Shown here: piece after piece, positions 21,766 through 32,536 of the stretch
How positions within the stretch are numbered: the stretch's first letter is position 1
How the letters are laid out: every line of letters starts with the position of its first letter
From: Sepiola atlantica
Taxonomy: Eukaryota; Mollusca; Cephalopoda; Sepiida; Sepiolidae
DNA: 64,000 nucleotides
Assembly: GCA_963556195.1 (NCBI GenBank)
Contig: OY744517.1
Coordinates: 89,328,443-89,392,442 of the forward strand
Direction of reading: 5' to 3'
The notes under the pieces: model-generated
Told to the model about the DNA's origin: nothing
Seen by the model: the letters and a program-made list of their open reading frames with translations, nothing else
The model's database searches: none
Position numbers and translations under genes: made by a program

Positions 21766-22700
21766 TTACTCACTAAGAGTTCTCACATGTGTCTTTACCA
21801 GTGATCGCTCCCTGGAAAAAAGGTGGTGTTCCCTAAAGTCTGAATGACAACAAGTCTCCCCAGGATCTTCATACTCTTTGTGTTCTTTTAGTGGAGGTCT
21901 TGATGGTGTTTTCTCCTTCCTCAGTTTTTCAATTTTCCTAGATTCTTCAAGTACATTTTCTGTGGTATCAGAACTAGGAGTTCTCACGCAGGTCATCATC
22001 AGTGATTACTCACTGATAATAACCGGGGCTGTTCTCTGGAGTCTGGGTGACAACAAGTCTCCATAGATTTCCAGTACTCTCCAACTCTTTCGATAACCTT
22101 TGCAAATGACTTTGCATTATCGCAACAGCTGCTTACCATTGATTTCTCGCTTGTAGCGACCACTGGTCTTCACTTAGATTTGGGTCGCAATAAGCTTCCC
22201 CCAAGGTCCCAGTACTCTCTGCACTCTTCCAGTGGAGGTCTGGTTAGTGCTCTTCCTCCTCGGTCTTTCCATCCTCCTTGACCCTTCATGACTATTTGTG
22301 TAGTATTAGCCGAGGCTGATGCCTTTTTTTGTTGGGGGGGGGGGACACAGTTTATAAAATCTCGTTCAGTCTCAGTTCCCTTAAATTCATGTGGTGTTCC
22401 TTTTATCTTTTTGTTTTTATTCTGTTGTAGTTTTCATGTGGCTGGTTAGTGTTTGTAGTTTATGTGGGTTGGTTCCGCATTCGAGGATTTTCCTTAAGAT
22501 AACAGCTGTTTTCATCATTGTATAGTCTACATCTTCCCCTTGAATCCAATTTCTCCTAGTCTTTTCTCCAGGTTTTTCGAGAATTTTCCTAGTGCTCCGT
22601 GGCATTATATTGACTTTCTTCATGTTCCATATTTCTTTTCAGTTCTCTGGCCATCTCCGTGTATTTACTTCGTTTTTCCGTCTCTTTGATCTTCACCCTA
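21766..22700 (-). mobile_element. LINE C 3' end, reverse strand
   Basis: Minus-strand pieces read KYTEMARELKR and then (22623-22417) KILEKPGEKTRRNWIQGED and TMMKTAVILRKILECGTNP. They parallel 7.3 kb and 41.7 kb. The following 600 bp, toward 21766, holds two related segments around GACAACAAGTCTCC (21847 and 22049) plus a third at AATAAGCTTCCCCC (22190). The end region is therefore internally repeated. Multiple stops; a pseudogene. Confidence 0.65.
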
Positions 22701-22889
22701 TGGCCTGCTGGAACGGCAAAATATACAATTATTATTACTTTATTATTATTTCATAATAGTCTCGACTTTTGGATGTTTTCAGTTGGATTTAAAAGAAAAG
22801 ATTGTTATTATTATTATTATTATTATTAATACTAGCAAAAATATGGTCTCCCTGGTTGCATAGATTTGCTAGTATATGTGACAAATGAA
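22701..22889. repeat. (ATT)n runs
   Basis: Short ATT trinucleotide runs at about 22730-22750 and 22803-22829. Confidence 0.85.
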
Positions 22890-23105
22890 CATATGCTACA
22901 CTCCTCCTCTAAAGGAGGAGGTAATGCCTAGGGATGGTATCATGACGAACGAACATATAACACCCCCCCAAAAAAAACGAGGAGGTAATGCCTGAGAGGA
23001 TGGTATCCTGACGAACGAACAAATGAACATATACTACACTGCCTCCACCCCCACCCCAAAAAGGAGAATGTAATGCCTGGAACGATAGTATCATAACAAC
23101 AAAAC
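22890..23105. repeat. Three-unit tandem repeat (~65-83 bp)
   Basis: GGAGGTAATGCCT-type blocks start near 22915, 22980 and 23063, each followed by GATGGTATCMTGACGAACGA or a decayed version. Each is preceded by a C/A homopolymer of varying length. Confidence 0.85.
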
Positions 23106-23205
23106 AGATATTATATTATCTCCTTCCTTTGAATTGAGCACTAAAATATAGTAATAGTATAGTTTCGGCTTCAGATAGATACAAAATCTCCATTGGTAAT
23201 AGATG

Positions 23206-23214
23206 ATTATTATT

Positions 23215-23262
<48 letters not shown>

Positions 23263-23306
23263 GGGGGACCTATGTTTTGAAGCATTTCCGTCCGTCCGTC
23301 CGTCCG
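23206..23306. repeat. (ATC)n and (CCGT)n microsatellites
   Basis: (ATC)n at about 23215-23262; (CCGT)n at about 23288-23306. Confidence 0.95.
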
Positions 23307-23840
23307 GATTTTTCTCCGCAACCATCTATTGAATTTCTCTGAAATTTTGCATGAAGTTGTAACTTTTGTCAGGTTAGAAAGTAACATTCTCCGATTTTTG
23401 AAAAAAAATCTGGTTAGGCCCCCAGGGGGTCAAAAGGCCCCAAAATGGCAAAAAAATGACATTTTTTGCCCCATAACTTTACATCCATCCATTCAATTTC
23501 TCTGAAACTTGGCCAAAATATGGAGGCAATTGTTCCTAATAGAAAATAAGTATCGTTGACCTCGGAAAATATCTGGTTCGCGCCACCAGGGGGTCAAAAG
23601 CCCCCAAAATGGCAAAAAATGACCCTTCTCTCCCATAACGTTTGATTCATCCATTCAATTTTTCTGAAATTTGGCCAAAATGTAGAGGCAATTGTTCTGA
23701 ATATAAAATCAGCATCCTTGACCTCAGAAAAATTCTGGTTTGCGCTCCCAGAGGGTACAATGGGGGTCAAAAATGCCCCAAATTGCCCAAATTTATTGCA
23801 TTTTACACTCGTCACATACAGAGGGGGAACACGCATGCTC
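23307..23840. repeat. ~162-bp tandem repeat, three units
   Basis: CATYCATTCAATTTYTCTGAAA-type blocks recur near 23327, 23489 and 23651. Each is followed by GGCCAAAATRTRGAGGCAAT and then CAGGGGGTCAAAAGGCCC-type and AAAATGGCAAAAAATGACA-type segments. It ends at ACACGCATGCTCGGCTTG just before (ATT)n. Confidence 0.88.
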
Positions 23841-23845
23841 GGCTT

Positions 23846-23940
23846 GTTATTTATTATTATTGTTGTTATTTATTATTATTGTTGTTGTTATTATTATTAT
23901 TGTTATTATTGTTATCACTTTCATGATTATTATCATTATT
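23846..23940. repeat. (ATT)n microsatellite with GTT interruptions
   Basis: Imperfect trinucleotide run. Confidence 0.95.
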
Positions 23941-24626
23941 AACTTATAGAAGGAATATGGCATGTTCAGTGGATGGACATTAAGCCGTCTCTGCTTGACA
24001 GGGGGTAATAACATCACAGCAGGAGAAGGAAGAGAAAAAGAGTTATTCGCTAACAGCCCATGACATGGTTATTTCTCCCTGAAGTATTCTCTGATACCAT
24101 TGAGATTTGAGATGAACGGACAGACAGACAGACAGACAGTTTTAATGACGCTTTGGAAGGTGGGTAGGGGTAGGGGTGGTAGCAAACCGGGAATATTTAC
24201 GATCTACATGAGTCATACTTGCCTAACATGAAACGTTTACCTCTTCCTTTGTGCAACGGAATTTTGCTTCTCTTTCCTTGTCGTTCCCTTTGATTTGAAG
24301 ATCTTCTTGTGACTCTTGCTCTCTTTGATTCCTTGCATATTACCAGTGCAACAAAGATTAAATATCGAAATGGAAGATAATTCTTACAGACTGGCCAATG
24401 ACGTCAGGTTCTATGAAGATTTACTGCAGTAGGCCTTAATGCGTGTCTGAAATTAGTGTCATCTGTAGTCTGTGAATTATTTTGAACTGGTGTCTTCACG
24501 TTTCTTATTTGCAACTTTGTGGTGGCAAGGCGTCGTTGAGGATGCCGCACTCAGGGTCACCAATGTTGAAAAGCGATTTTTTGTTGCTTTGTTCTGGTGA
24601 CGTATATTAACGTCTTAAATTATTTT
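23941..24626. other. Spacer with (GACA)n and a PBS-like site
   Basis: (GACA)n at about 24119-24140. On the minus strand the sequence at 24565-24545 reads TTGGTGACCCTGAGTGCGG after CAACA. This resembles the junction between a 5' LTR end and a primer-binding site in Ty3/gypsy-like elements. No LTR pair or gag frame is visible, so this is only a hint. Confidence 0.3.
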
Positions 24627-25445
24627 ATGATAAATGCCAGTATACTGAAATCATATGCCCTTAATAGGGTTAAGATGAACATTCATATAGACTAAATGTA
24701 CAAAAGCAAGGAAATTCCCAAATTTTTACACTTTTATTGTCATTAAGGGTATGCGAGCACAACAGGGCTATGTATTTTACTGGTAGGAATTTTTCTTCAG
24801 CGCACCTCACACACTTCATCCACTCATGCATAGAGATTTATACTGTAGTGATGTGATAATGAAATGGCTTGGTTGATATGTAGTCATACCCTTAATGACA
24901 ATAAAAGTGTAAAACTTTGGGAATTTCCTTGCTTTTGTACATTTAGTGTATATGAATTTTCATCTTAACCCTACTAAGGGCATATGATTTCAGTATACTG
25001 GCATTTATCATGGAATGTCACTACTTTTGTAAAGGCTATGCCTCAATACAATGGTAATTTTTAAGGTTTTTTGGAATTTTCTGGAAAACTAAGGTATATG
25101 GTAAAGTGAAATTAAAATGCCATCAACTAGACCCTAGAACCTCTATCTCTGCCCAAAATCAGCTGAATCCATCAAATAGTTGATGGGATACAAGGTGGCA
25201 CATACGTACGTACATACAGATAACATGATTTCATGATTGAACTTTCTGGATCTCTGGGTTGCCTTGACTAATGATGCTGAAATTCTTCACACTTATAGAA
25301 CCTATCAAATAAAAAGTTTGTGCAAAGTTTTAACTAATTTGGTTTATTGGTTTTTGAGTTATGAGTGATCAAAGAAATGAGATTTCCAGCATAGGCCATT
25401 CTTGAAGTCTATTAAGGGATAGAGCGCTCTCGCGCCTCCCTTGAT
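24627..25445. mobile_element. 0.8-kb fold-back element, copy 1
   Basis: Long inverted repeats (24627-24753 and 24894-25011, about 120 bp, few mismatches) enclose a loop of about 140 bp. A single-copy tail of about 430 bp follows. The tail includes CATCAACTAGACCCTAGA, an ACGTACGTAC run, and a terminal imperfect hairpin AAGGGATAGAGCG/CGCGCCTCCCTT. Copies at 32537-33362 and 46786-47539 share the whole structure. All three are flanked by AT at the predicted ends. There is no protein frame. The family is not recognised; a non-autonomous Helitron/Helentron-like or other fold-back transposon is possible. Confidence 0.85.
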
Positions 25446-26392
25446 TTATCTAGTATGTTGTATATTGAATTTGAAATAGAGGAAAATATATTACTTTCCT
25501 GTAGACAACTGGTTAAAGACAACTTGTGTGGCAAACGAAAATGCAGTTAGGTAATAATGAACGTTCAAAGGATTCAAGAACTTGCTGGTCAAAGAAAGAT
25601 GTGTGTCTGTAAGGAGAAATTGCGCACATATGTATTTTTGGCTGGCACCTTAAGCATGTATGCGTGTGTAAATAAAGTGGGCATTGTGATATGCGTGTGT
25701 ATATTACGGTGCCTTTTTTGTTAGTGAAAAAGTGTATGTACAAACTTGTGTTTGGGAGAATGTTTGGTTTATGGTGTGTATATGCTGGCGCTGTGTTTAG
25801 AAGTTCATGAAAGTCTTGCTTTGTGTCTATTGTTATGGCCGCGGCACGGGGTGCCGAAGCTATTTTGTAAGGGCTGTTCTCACATGCGTCACCTGTGGAA
25901 GAGAACTTGAAAAAAGTTGTGTTTGTGCTTTTATAGCACGTGCGGATTTTCTAGACTGAAAGTGTAGTAATTAAAAGATTCAGTGTCGGGGTTGGAAATT
26001 TTTTGTCAGAGTCGGCTTTTAGTAAACAATTTTGTATTTAGAAGTAAGAATCTATTTTATCTGACTCCCCCCCCCCCCCCATAACTGCTAATTTTTTGAG
26101 TTGGGGTCAGTAACCAGCAATTTCTGCAGCAGTGGGAAGTTTTGAAAACAACTTCAAAAATTGAGTGTTATGAGACTGACTTTTTAAGCCGACTCTGCAG
26201 TTCTGCAAATAAACGCTGGAGAGCTGGAATATTTACTAACTACTAATTTGTGTTACGATTGGTCTATTCGACTAAATAATTAGGGTATCCCTCCCATATT
26301 TTATTCGTTTCTCTGTGACTAATCAGCTTAGAAATAGCTATAATGTAAACAATTTAAAGAATACACTCATATATAATGCTATAACAAATCTA
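25446..26392. other. Non-coding spacer
   Basis: Includes a C homopolymer at 26068-26080 and a relatively G+C-rich patch at 25835-25900. No gene recognised. Confidence 0.45.
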
Positions 26393-28050
26393 CACAATTA
26401 TATAATTTTTTTTAAAAAACTGAAATTAAATATCAAATAATTATATAATTTTACAAAGATCCTAAAATTAAATATCAAATAATTATATAATTTTACAAAG
26501 ATCCTAAAATTAAATATCAAATAATTATATAATGTTACAAAGATCCTAAAATTAAATATCAAATAATTATATAATTTTACAAAGATCATAAAATTAAATA
26601 TCAAATGATTATATAATTTTACAAAGATCCTAAAATTAAATATCAAATGATTATATAATTTTACAAAGATCCTAAAATTAAATATCAAATAATTATATAA
26701 TGTTACGAAGATCCTGAAATTAAATATCAAATAATTATATAATGTTACGAAGATCCTGAAATTAAATATCAAATAATTATATAATTTTACAAAGATCCTA
26801 AAATTAAATATCAAATGATTATATAATGTTACAAAGATCCTGAAATTAAATATCAAATAATTATATAATGTTACGAAGATCCTGAAATTAAATATCAAAT
26901 AATTATATAATTTTACAAAGATCCTAAAATTAAATATCAAATGATTATATAATGTTACAAAGATCCTAAAATTAAATATCAAATAATTATATAATGTTAC
27001 GAAGATCCTGAAATTAAATATCACATAATTAGATAATGTTACAAAGATCCTGAAAGTAAATATCAAATAATAATATAATTTTACAAAGATCCTAAAATTA
27101 AATATCAAATAATTATATGATGTTACAAAGATCCTGAAAGTAAATATCAAATAATAATATAATTTTACAAAGATCCTAAAATTAAATATCAAATAATTAT
27201 ATGATGTTACAAAGATCCTGAAAGTAAATATCAAATAATAATATAATTTTACAAAGATCCTAAAATTAAATATCAAATAATTATATGATGTTACAAAGAT
27301 CCTGAAAGTAAATATCAAATAATAATATAATTTTACAAAGATCCTAAAATTAAATATCAAATAATTATATAATGTTACAAAGATCCTGAAATTAAATATT
27401 AAATAATTATATAATTTTACAAAGATCCTAAAATTAAATATCAAATAATTATATAATTTTACAAAGATCCTAAAATTAAATATCAAATAATTATATAATT
27501 TTACAAAGATCCTAAAATTAAATATCAAATAATTATATAATTTTACAAAGATCCTAAAATTAAATATCAAATAATTATATAATTTTACAAAGATCCTAAA
27601 ATTAAATATCAAATAATTATATAATTTTACAAAGATCCTAAAATTAAATATCAAATAATTATATAATTTTACAAAGATCCTAAAATTAAATATCAAATAA
27701 TTATATAATGTTACAAAGATCCTAAAATTAAATATCAAATAATTATATAATGTTACAAAGATCCTAAAATTAAATATCAAATAATTATATAATGTTACAA
27801 AGATCCTAAAATTAAATATCAAATAATTATATAATTTAAAAAAAAAACTGAAATTAAATATCAAATAATTATATGATGTTACAAAGATCCTGAAAGTAAA
27901 TATCAAATAATTATATAATGTTACAAAAATCCTGGAATTAAATATGAAATAATTACATACTTTTAGAAAGACGCTGAAAGAATATATGACATCGTGTATA
28001 ATCTTACAAACACACTGAACCGAAATATCAAATGATTATATAATTTTGCA
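26393..28050. repeat. 42-bp tandem array with higher-order units
   Basis: About 38 units of AATTATATAATTTTACAAAG plus ATCCTAAAATTAAATATCAAAT-like sequence, decaying after about 27930. A trimer (126 bp) is visible: the GTTACGAAG variant occurs at 26744, 26870 and 26996. A dimer (84 bp) repeats four times: the ATAATAATAT variant is at 27067, 27151, 27235 and 27319. The 27420-27700 part is nearly homogeneous. The 502-codon minus-strand frame (14-residue repeat) exists only because 42 is divisible by three. Confidence 0.97.
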
Positions 28051-28059
28051 AACGCGCAC

Positions 28060-28430
28060 ATAAAGGTGAACCCCTTGTTTATGCGTTGCGATATTGTGAA
28101 TATTATAAGTATCTCCTCAAACAATTCAAATATCATACTTGATAGAAATCAGATGATAACGGTTCTCAGAAATAAAGCTTTCCAGGCAATTAGGAAATTG
28201 TTATTTTAACTTTATTGTTCCCACCTTTATATAAAGGTACAAAAGGAAGAAAAGCATTGCGTATAATCAGCGTGCGCCGAGAAGCAATTTCATTAAACTG
28301 CTGGCTAATGAGGTTAATTGATAATTCATGGACAAAATATGAAACATGTAAATTTCCTGCTACTTGTAGGGAGAACAAAAAAATTAAAAGACAAAAGAAA
28401 AGTTGATGCTCTATAAATATGGAGAGTAAG
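28060..28430. other. Non-coding spacer
   Basis: Nothing recognised. Short frames on both strands lack motifs. Confidence 0.45.
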
Positions 28431-29633
28431 AAGGTGTGTAGGGGGGAGAGGAGGTTTATTGTTGGATATGATGAGTTGAGAACGTCATTAAAAATGCGAT
28501 GTAAGAAAAAGATGGAGATATTTAATAAGGAACTGAGAGGAAGAAAGATAGGGGAAAAGACAGTCGGGTGACGGAAGCTAGGAGACGGAGGGGGAGAATA
28601 TGATAGAGAGAGAGAGAGAGAGAATGATAGAAAATTAGAGAGAAGGGGTGGAAAATGCGAGAGGATAGAATGTAACAGTGACAGAACACGATAGAGGGAG
28701 CAAGAAAGTGCGGATGTGACAAAAACGAGAGATAGTCAAAACATGAGGGGGGAGAGATTTCGAAAATAGGGAAGAGAAAGACAGAGATTCAGAAAATGGG
28801 AAAGAAAGAGAGAAAGAGGGAGATTCAGAAAATGGAAGAAATGGATAGAGAGAGATTCAGAAAATGGAAGAAACGGATAGAGAGAGAGATTCAGAAAATG
28901 GAAGAAATGGATAGAGAGAGATTCAGAAAATGGAAGAAACGGATAGAGAGAGAGATTCAGAAAATGGAAGAAATGGATAGAGAGAGATTCGGAAAATGGG
29001 AGAAACGGATAGAGAGAGAGATTCAGAAAATGGGAGAAACGGAGAGAGAGAGAGAGATTCAGAAAATGGAAGAAATGGATAGAGAGAGAGATTCAGAAAA
29101 TGGGAGAAACGGATAGAGAGAGACATTCGGAAATGGAAGAAACGGCGAGAGAGAGAGAGAGAGATTCAGAAAATGGGAGAAACGGAGAGAGAGAGAGAGA
29201 GAGAGAAGGATTCAAAAAATGGAAGAAACGGATAGAGAGAGAGATTCAGAAAATGGGAGAAATGGAGAGAGAGAGATTCAGAAAATGGGAGAAACGGAGA
29301 GAGAGAGAGATTAAGAAAATGGAAGAAACGGAGAGAGAGAGAGATTCAAAACATGGGTGAAACGGAGAGAGAGATTCAGAAAATTGGAGTAACGGATAGA
29401 GAGAGAGATTAAGAAAATTGGAGAAACGGATAGAGAGAGAGATTCAGAAAATGGAAGAAACGGAGAGAGAAAGAGATTCAGAAAATGGAAGAAACGGAGA
29501 GAGAGAGATTAAAAAAATGGGAGAAACGGAGAGAGAGAGAGAGAGAGAGAGATTCAGAAAATGGAAGAAACGGCGAGAGAGAGAAAGATTCAGAAAATGG
29601 GTGAAACGGAGAGAGATTCAGAAAATGGGAGAA

Positions 29634-29688
<55 letters not shown>

Positions 29689-30013
29689 CAGAAAATGGAA
29701 GAAACGGCGAGAGAGAGAAAGATTCAGAAAATGGGTGAAACGAAGAGAGATTCAGAAAATGGGAGAAACGGAGAGAGAGAGATTCAGAAAATGGGAGAAA
29801 CGGATGGAAAATGAAAGAGAAATAAATAGTGATCGAAACGAGTGTGCAAAAGAGTGTGATGGAGAAGGAGAGGGGGAACGATGGAAAACTGAGAAATAGT
29901 AAAAGTAAAGGAGCGAAAGAATATTCGAGAGAAAAAAAGGTAGAAAATAAATGAGAATTACAGAGAGAGGGGGAGAATAGAGCAGCAGAAAATCCGAGAG
30001 AGAGAGAGAGAGA

Positions 30014-30017
<4 letters not shown>
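28431..30017. repeat. Purine-rich satellite (GATTCAGAAAATGG...GAGA)
   Basis: The plus strand is almost all A/G. From about 28780 to 29815 it is a tandem array of GATTCAGAAAATGGRAGAAA + YGGA + (GA)n with unit length about 32-50 depending on the (GA)n part. A pure (GA)n lies at about 29636-29686. Frames rich in Arg/Glu/Lys on the plus strand and Ser/Leu/Phe on the minus strand are by-products. Confidence 0.95.

Positions 30018-30092
<75 letters not shown>
30018..30092. repeat. (CT)n microsatellite facing (GA)n
   Basis: Thirty-seven CT dinucleotides directly follow a (GA)n run, so the two can pair as a hairpin. Confidence 0.98.
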
Positions 30093-30093
<1 letters not shown>

Positions 30094-30660
30094 AAACCAT
30101 ATGAGAGAGATAGAGAAATGGTAATATAAAATGAGAGAACAATAGTGGAGGAGAATGGTATCGAGGTAGGGAGTGATCAAAGATGAGGGAGAGATAAAAG
30201 GAGTGCAAGAAAGAAGCGACGAAAAGAAAGATGGAAATAGGTTTCAAAGAAGCAGGGAAAAGAAAGATGAAGCTTAATAGAACAAAGAACCGAAAATGAA
30301 ACGAATAAACCGTAATCTTTTGCAGCTTCCCTTGACAGCACTTTATCTGAATTGATCTTTAAATACATCAGTTAATTAAATTAATCATCGAACATTTTGG
30401 GGTTCATTTTACATCATCTACAGTTTGGCCTGCTTTCTCTCATTGACTGCATATCAACCCTTTTTTACTTATTTAATATTGAAACGAAACGCTTATTGGA
30501 AACTATTTATTGTGTACGATTAATTAAACACAGGTAGTTATATTACCAATGTACCCGTATATAGATGCGAGTGTGTAAAATGAAGGTTAAAATCGGAAAT
30601 TGTCACATAAGGTTAAAAGTAAGTAAGTAAGAAAGTAAAACATTTTATTAGAAGTTTAAA
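30093..30660. other. Purine-rich spacer, then AT-rich DNA
   Basis: The purine bias decays by about 30250. Nothing else recognised. Confidence 0.5.
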
Positions 30661-30913
30661 GTTTTAGAATTAGAACTATGTGGCAGGATATGACGCCACG
30701 GACAGGAAGTCTGAAATTAGACGTGGCGAACAAGAGAGAAAGGTATGCCTCTTTGGCCTGTCAGCTGACTGTGTTTGGACGTTTCTTCGAGGCTCAGTCT
30801 TGGTTTTTCTCCCTGGGGAGCGTACGAGGGGAAGCTAACGTAATACTGTAAACGATATCTGGCAACAAGAGACATGAGCCATTGACTTACAAGCTGCCTT
30901 TTTTTCTTTTTAG
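30661..30913. other. Unrecognised moderately G+C-rich segment
   Basis: Starts near TGTGGCAGGATATGACG and has more balanced composition than its flanks. It may be part of a repeat or LTR; no second copy is in the window. It ends in a polypyrimidine tract plus TAG (30894-30913). Confidence 0.3.
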
Positions 30914-31146
30914 GTTTATCCGTTATTACAGCTACCAAGGAAGATTTTGTTAATTTACTCGACGTAAATAAACTAGACCAACTCAACAATCAACTAAATC
31001 CCATTCATTCACTGTGGAGGTTCCCAGATGCCGGAGATCCTTCTGCTCAAATAGCTTCTTTCCTCGTGCTGCTGGCCTCTGGAACTCCATCCCTGTCCCC
31101 TGTTTCCCCGACAGTACTGACATGCAGAAATTTAAAACTAATGTAA
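30914..31146 (+). CDS. Candidate exon-like open frame behind a strong 3' splice motif
   Basis: After a tract reading CTTTTTTTCTTTTTAG, a frame starting at 30916 is open for 76 codons to TAA at 31144-31146. Its first part, LSVITATKEDFVNLLDVNK, has protein-like composition. The second part runs through the LINE B fragment in a frame that is not the LINE's own. No family is recognised. It could be a chance frame, part of an unknown repeat, or an exon with an exonised LINE end. Confidence that it is expressed is low. Confidence 0.2.
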
Positions 31147-31275
31147 ACAGACATCTCGCTACGCAGATCCCAATTGAGGTTACCCCCAACCTTCTCCCCT
31201 TTTCTTTCTTCTCAGTAACCCCTTACGTCTACAGTGGCGGCCTGCCTTGTTTGGGGTGAACTATGTTAAAAAAAA
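30980..31275 (+). mobile_element. LINE B 3' end
   Basis: The proper LINE frame (31014-31259) reads EVPRCRRSFCSNSFFPRAAG, then LWNSIPVPCFPDSTDMQKFK and TNVNRHLATQI, the standard C-terminus of this reverse transcriptase. It is followed by CAGTAACCCCTTACGTCTAC and a poly(A) of 14. It is the best preserved of the LINE B ends but contains no catalytic motif. Confidence 0.85.
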
Positions 31276-31660
31276 AAAAAATTAAGTATGGATATATAAT
31301 TGTCATACTTTTTAGTAATGGGGGAGTATTTTTTCCAGCTCATTTGTCTATCGCCTGATATATAATCATAAATAAAGTAAGATAAATATCTGGAAATTAC
31401 GGTCAATGGAAAAAGACAGAAAATGAACACACATGCATGGATTTAGTATTACATGCGATTTATTTTTAACTCTCCATGTAAAAAAAAAGATGAGATTATC
31501 TGCAGCTAAGCTATTTACTTAAAGACGAAAATAATAGTCCGAGCAACTGGAGGAATAATCCTCTTCAGAATCTTATGAAGGATCTCTATTTTTTGTTCTG
31601 TTCAAAACCATCATTGTCCCAGACTTTCTGCTGCTGTTATCCTCAAACATTGTACTCTGT
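31276..31660. other. Non-coding spacer
   Basis: Nothing recognised. Confidence 0.45.
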
Positions 31661-31663
31661 TGG

Positions 31664-31688
31664 CATTATATATATATATATATACATA

Positions 31689-31759
<71 letters not shown>

Positions 31760-31777
31760 ATATATATATATATATAT
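31664..31777. repeat. (TA)n-(CTAT)n-(TA)n compound microsatellite
   Basis: About 17 CTAT units (31691-31757) framed by TA runs. Confidence 0.97.
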
Positions 31778-32040
31778 GTATGTCAGTTTATATTATATTC
31801 CAATAACCATGGTTTTATTTTATTTTTTATTTTTTCACATTTCTAAAAAATATAAAATTTCTGTGAGATATATTTTTTACGGTCCGTTTCATTTGTCTTG
31901 TGCCAAACAACATTTTTATGTCAATATCGTCTCTGCAACATTACAAAATCATCCGAAAAAAGTTCACAAAGAGTAAAAAGTTATTGGCTTAAAGTGTCTT
32001 GAAAAAACCTACACTGTACAGTGGTTCATTTTGGGGTGAA

Positions 32041-32143
32041 AACAAACAAAAAACAAACAAAAAGAGAGAGCAAAAACTCACACGTGGGAGAGCCCACTAA
32101 TACGCCATTTTTGCTCTCTCTTTTTGTTTGTTTTTTGTTTGTT
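32041..32143. repeat. 36-bp-arm inverted repeat
   Basis: AACAAACAAAAAACAAACAA...AGAGAGAGCAAAAA (32041-32076) is the exact reverse complement of 32108-32143, around a 31-bp loop. Confidence 0.95.
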
Positions 32144-32536
32144 GAAAAACAGTGAGAAAAAGAATAGAATAAGACATAGAGATTATATGCATATGGCGCT
32201 GTATCTGTCCTGTCCTGTCTTGGTGCAACGCACACTCTGGGCGGGTTCAGCCAGTTTTGTATAAAAGAGGAAGTTTCTAGGGAATATCAAATTCGCAAGT
32301 GCCCTGTGTAGGGTAAATGATTATAACAACGTTAGTTTTTGCAGTTTTTTTGCAGGTAGGTGTCGCTATCCTCCCACATACTGTCACTCCTGGTATTCCC
32401 ATTGGTTACCTATCTTGATACTGACCAAGCCCAACGTCACTTAACTTTGGTGTGCTTATGAGAACCAGTGTGTTACCGTGTTTATGCCGTGTTTATGCCG
32501 TACAACATGGTATTGCAGCTACAAGTTTAGTATTAT
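32144..32536. other. Non-coding spacer
   Basis: Nothing recognised. A short duplication (GTTTATGCCGT) lies at 32480-32502. Confidence 0.45.

Noticed and set aside
26398..27906. 502-codon minus-strand frame with a 14-residue repeat
   Set aside because: Produced entirely by the 42-bp tandem unit, which is a multiple of three.
28796..29899. Arg/Glu/Lys-rich coiled-coil-like frames
   Set aside because: Reading of the purine-rich GATTCAGAAAATGG...(GA)n satellite; frames break at each change in (GA)n length.
30717..30989. 90-codon minus-strand frame with a KPKKKKR stretch (nuclear-signal-like)
   Set aside because: The lysine run is the complement of the polypyrimidine tract at 30900; no domain and no support from neighbours.
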